In this document: piece by piece, positions 19,977 through 20,799 of the stretch
Layout: the number at the start of each line of letters is the position of its first letter
Numbering within the stretch: position 1 is the first letter of the stretch
Assembly: GCA_023394035.1 (NCBI GenBank)
Contig: JAEXBK010000070.1
Coordinates: forward strand, 1-20,799
DNA: 20,799 nt
DNA from: Bacillota bacterium
Lineage (GTDB): Bacteria; Bacillota; Clostridia; Peptostreptococcales; Anaerovoracaceae
Direction of reading: 5' to 3'
Made by a program: the position numbers and the translations under genes
The notes under the pieces: model-generated
Told to the model about the DNA's origin: nothing
The model's input: the letters and a program-made list of their open reading frames with translations, nothing else
The model's database searches: none

Positions 19977-20799
19977 ATGAAGGGCTATAAAAGCGAATCC
20001 ATTAGAAATGTTGCGTTACTGGGCCACGGAGGATGCGGTAAGACGACATTCCTGGAATCGGCTTTGCTGGAAACCGGCGTAACCAAGAAGCTTGGAAGAG
20101 TCGAGGACGGCAACACCGTATCGGACTATGACAAAATGGAGATCGAAAAAGGATATTCCATCAGCAGTTCTATGATTCCGATCGAATGGAAAAATACTAA
20201 GATAAACTTTATCGATACACCGGGTTATTTCGACTTCGTAGGAGAAGTCAATGCAGCCCTTCGCGCAGTCGAAGCAGCGGCAATACTCGTAGATGCCGGA
20301 TCGGGAGTTCAGGTAGGAACGGAAGCTGCATGGAATGCTTGCGAACGCTACGGAACACCTCGTATCGTTATAATAAATAAGCGTGACAGAGATGAAGCCG
20401 ATTTTGATTCGGTAGTCGCTGCGCTTCAGGATAAATTCGGAAGCAAGCTCGTGCCTATGTCATGGCCTCTCGGAGAGGTAAGCGACGAGCTCAAGGAGGC
20501 AATCGCTGAATCCGACGAAGAGCTCATGGAAAAATACTTTGAAGGCGAAGAGTTTACAGAAGACGAAATTAAGAAGGGTCTCGTCAAGGGAATCGCTGAC
20601 GGAAACATCGTGCCTGTATGCTCTACGGAATTCAAGATTGGCAAGAGCGTTGCCGAAATTCTCGACCTTTTAGTTGCATGCGTTCGTGCGCCGCTTAACC
20701 ATAAGCCATATGCAGCAAAGATCGATGCTGATGCAGCTATAGAAGTTGCGCCTAAGACGGACGGACCTGTTTCCGCATTCGTTTTCAAGACTATAATCG
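19977..20799 (+). CDS. EF-G-like translational GTPase (EF-G paralogue), 3'-truncated by window edge
   Basis: The first 274 residues are visible and no stop is reached. Motifs are G1 GHGGCGKT (16-23), G3 DTPGYFDF (80-87) and G4 NKRD (134-137), with SI-EF-type domain sequence after them. It differs from ribosomal EF-G: G1 reads GHGGCGKT instead of the AHIDAGKT type, and the switch I RGIT motif becomes KGYSI with Ser61 in place of Thr. This fits the second EF-G-like group common in Clostridia rather than the main translocase of the str operon. Whether it works in elongation, ribosome recycling or another ribosome task is open. The ATG at 19977 has AGGAGG 8 nt upstream, and the gene is preceded by its own promoter. 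Confidence 0.88.
   Translation, partial: MKGYKSESIRNVALLGHGGCGKTTFLESALLETGVTKKLGRVEDGNTVSDYDKMEIEKGYSISSSMIPIEWKNTKINFIDTPGYFDFVGEVNAALRAVEAAAILVDAGSGVQVGTEAAWNACERYGTPRIVIINKRDRDEADFDSVVAALQDKFGSKLVPMSWPLGEVSDELKEAIAESDEELMEKYFEGEEFTEDEIKKGLVKGIADGNIVPVCSTEFKIGKSVAEILDLLVACVRAPLNHKPYAAKIDADAAIEVAPKTDGPVSAFVFKTII

Overview
The window looks like a chromosomal segment of a low-to-mid GC, Gram-positive, anaerobic Bacillota bacterium, most likely class Clostridia. The basis is strong AGGAGG-type ribosome binding sites, sigma-A-like promoters, Rho-independent terminators, a ferrous-iron FeoB, an Opp-type peptide importer with a lipoprotein binding subunit, and a clostridial-type EF-G paralogue. 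The genus cannot be fixed from the sequence alone. No tRNA, rRNA, CRISPR array or insertion sequence was seen.

Layout. 1-1866: the 3' part of feoB (ferrous iron permease, cut by the window start), closed by a strong terminator. 1930-2109 (minus): a 59-residue single-span membrane protein. It is divergent from a three-gene operon (2303-5601) of a SPFH/zinc-ribbon protein, a zinc-ribbon membrane protein and a TPM-domain membrane protein. These match the Bacillus subtilis YdjI, YdjG and YdjH families of a PspA-linked membrane-stress complex, but no pspA is present here. A palindrome between the divergent genes carries a possible -35 box for each direction. 5666-6316 is a HAD phosphatase. 6591-12667 is a complete oppA-B-C-D-F peptide ABC importer, preceded by a perfect 32-bp palindrome touching an extended -10 promoter, with a hairpin between oppA and oppB. 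12765-13227 holds two adjacent small coiled-coil plus membrane-span proteins. 13281-13812 (minus) is a RelE/ParE-like toxin with its ribbon-helix-helix-like antitoxin and a promoter with an operator in its spacer. 13863-14163 has no intact gene and may be a degenerate dispersed repeat.

The most unusual part is the minus-strand operon from 18183 down to 14164. It contains a 51-residue small ORF, then a 723-residue fusion of an ECF sigma factor to a transmembrane helix, an Asn/Pro/Gly-rich linker and a beta-propeller-like outer domain. A beta-lactamase-fold serine hydrolase and a two-span membrane protein follow. A textbook ECF-type promoter (TGAACC, 16 bp, CGTCTA) lies just upstream, which suggests that the membrane-tethered sigma factor switches on its own operon.

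Divergently, 18372-19872 encodes a base-excision repair pair: endonuclease IV (nfo) and an AlkD-like alkylpurine glycosylase, overlapping by 11 bp. The window ends inside an EF-G-like translational GTPase (19977 onward), whose promoter is embedded in the preceding terminator.
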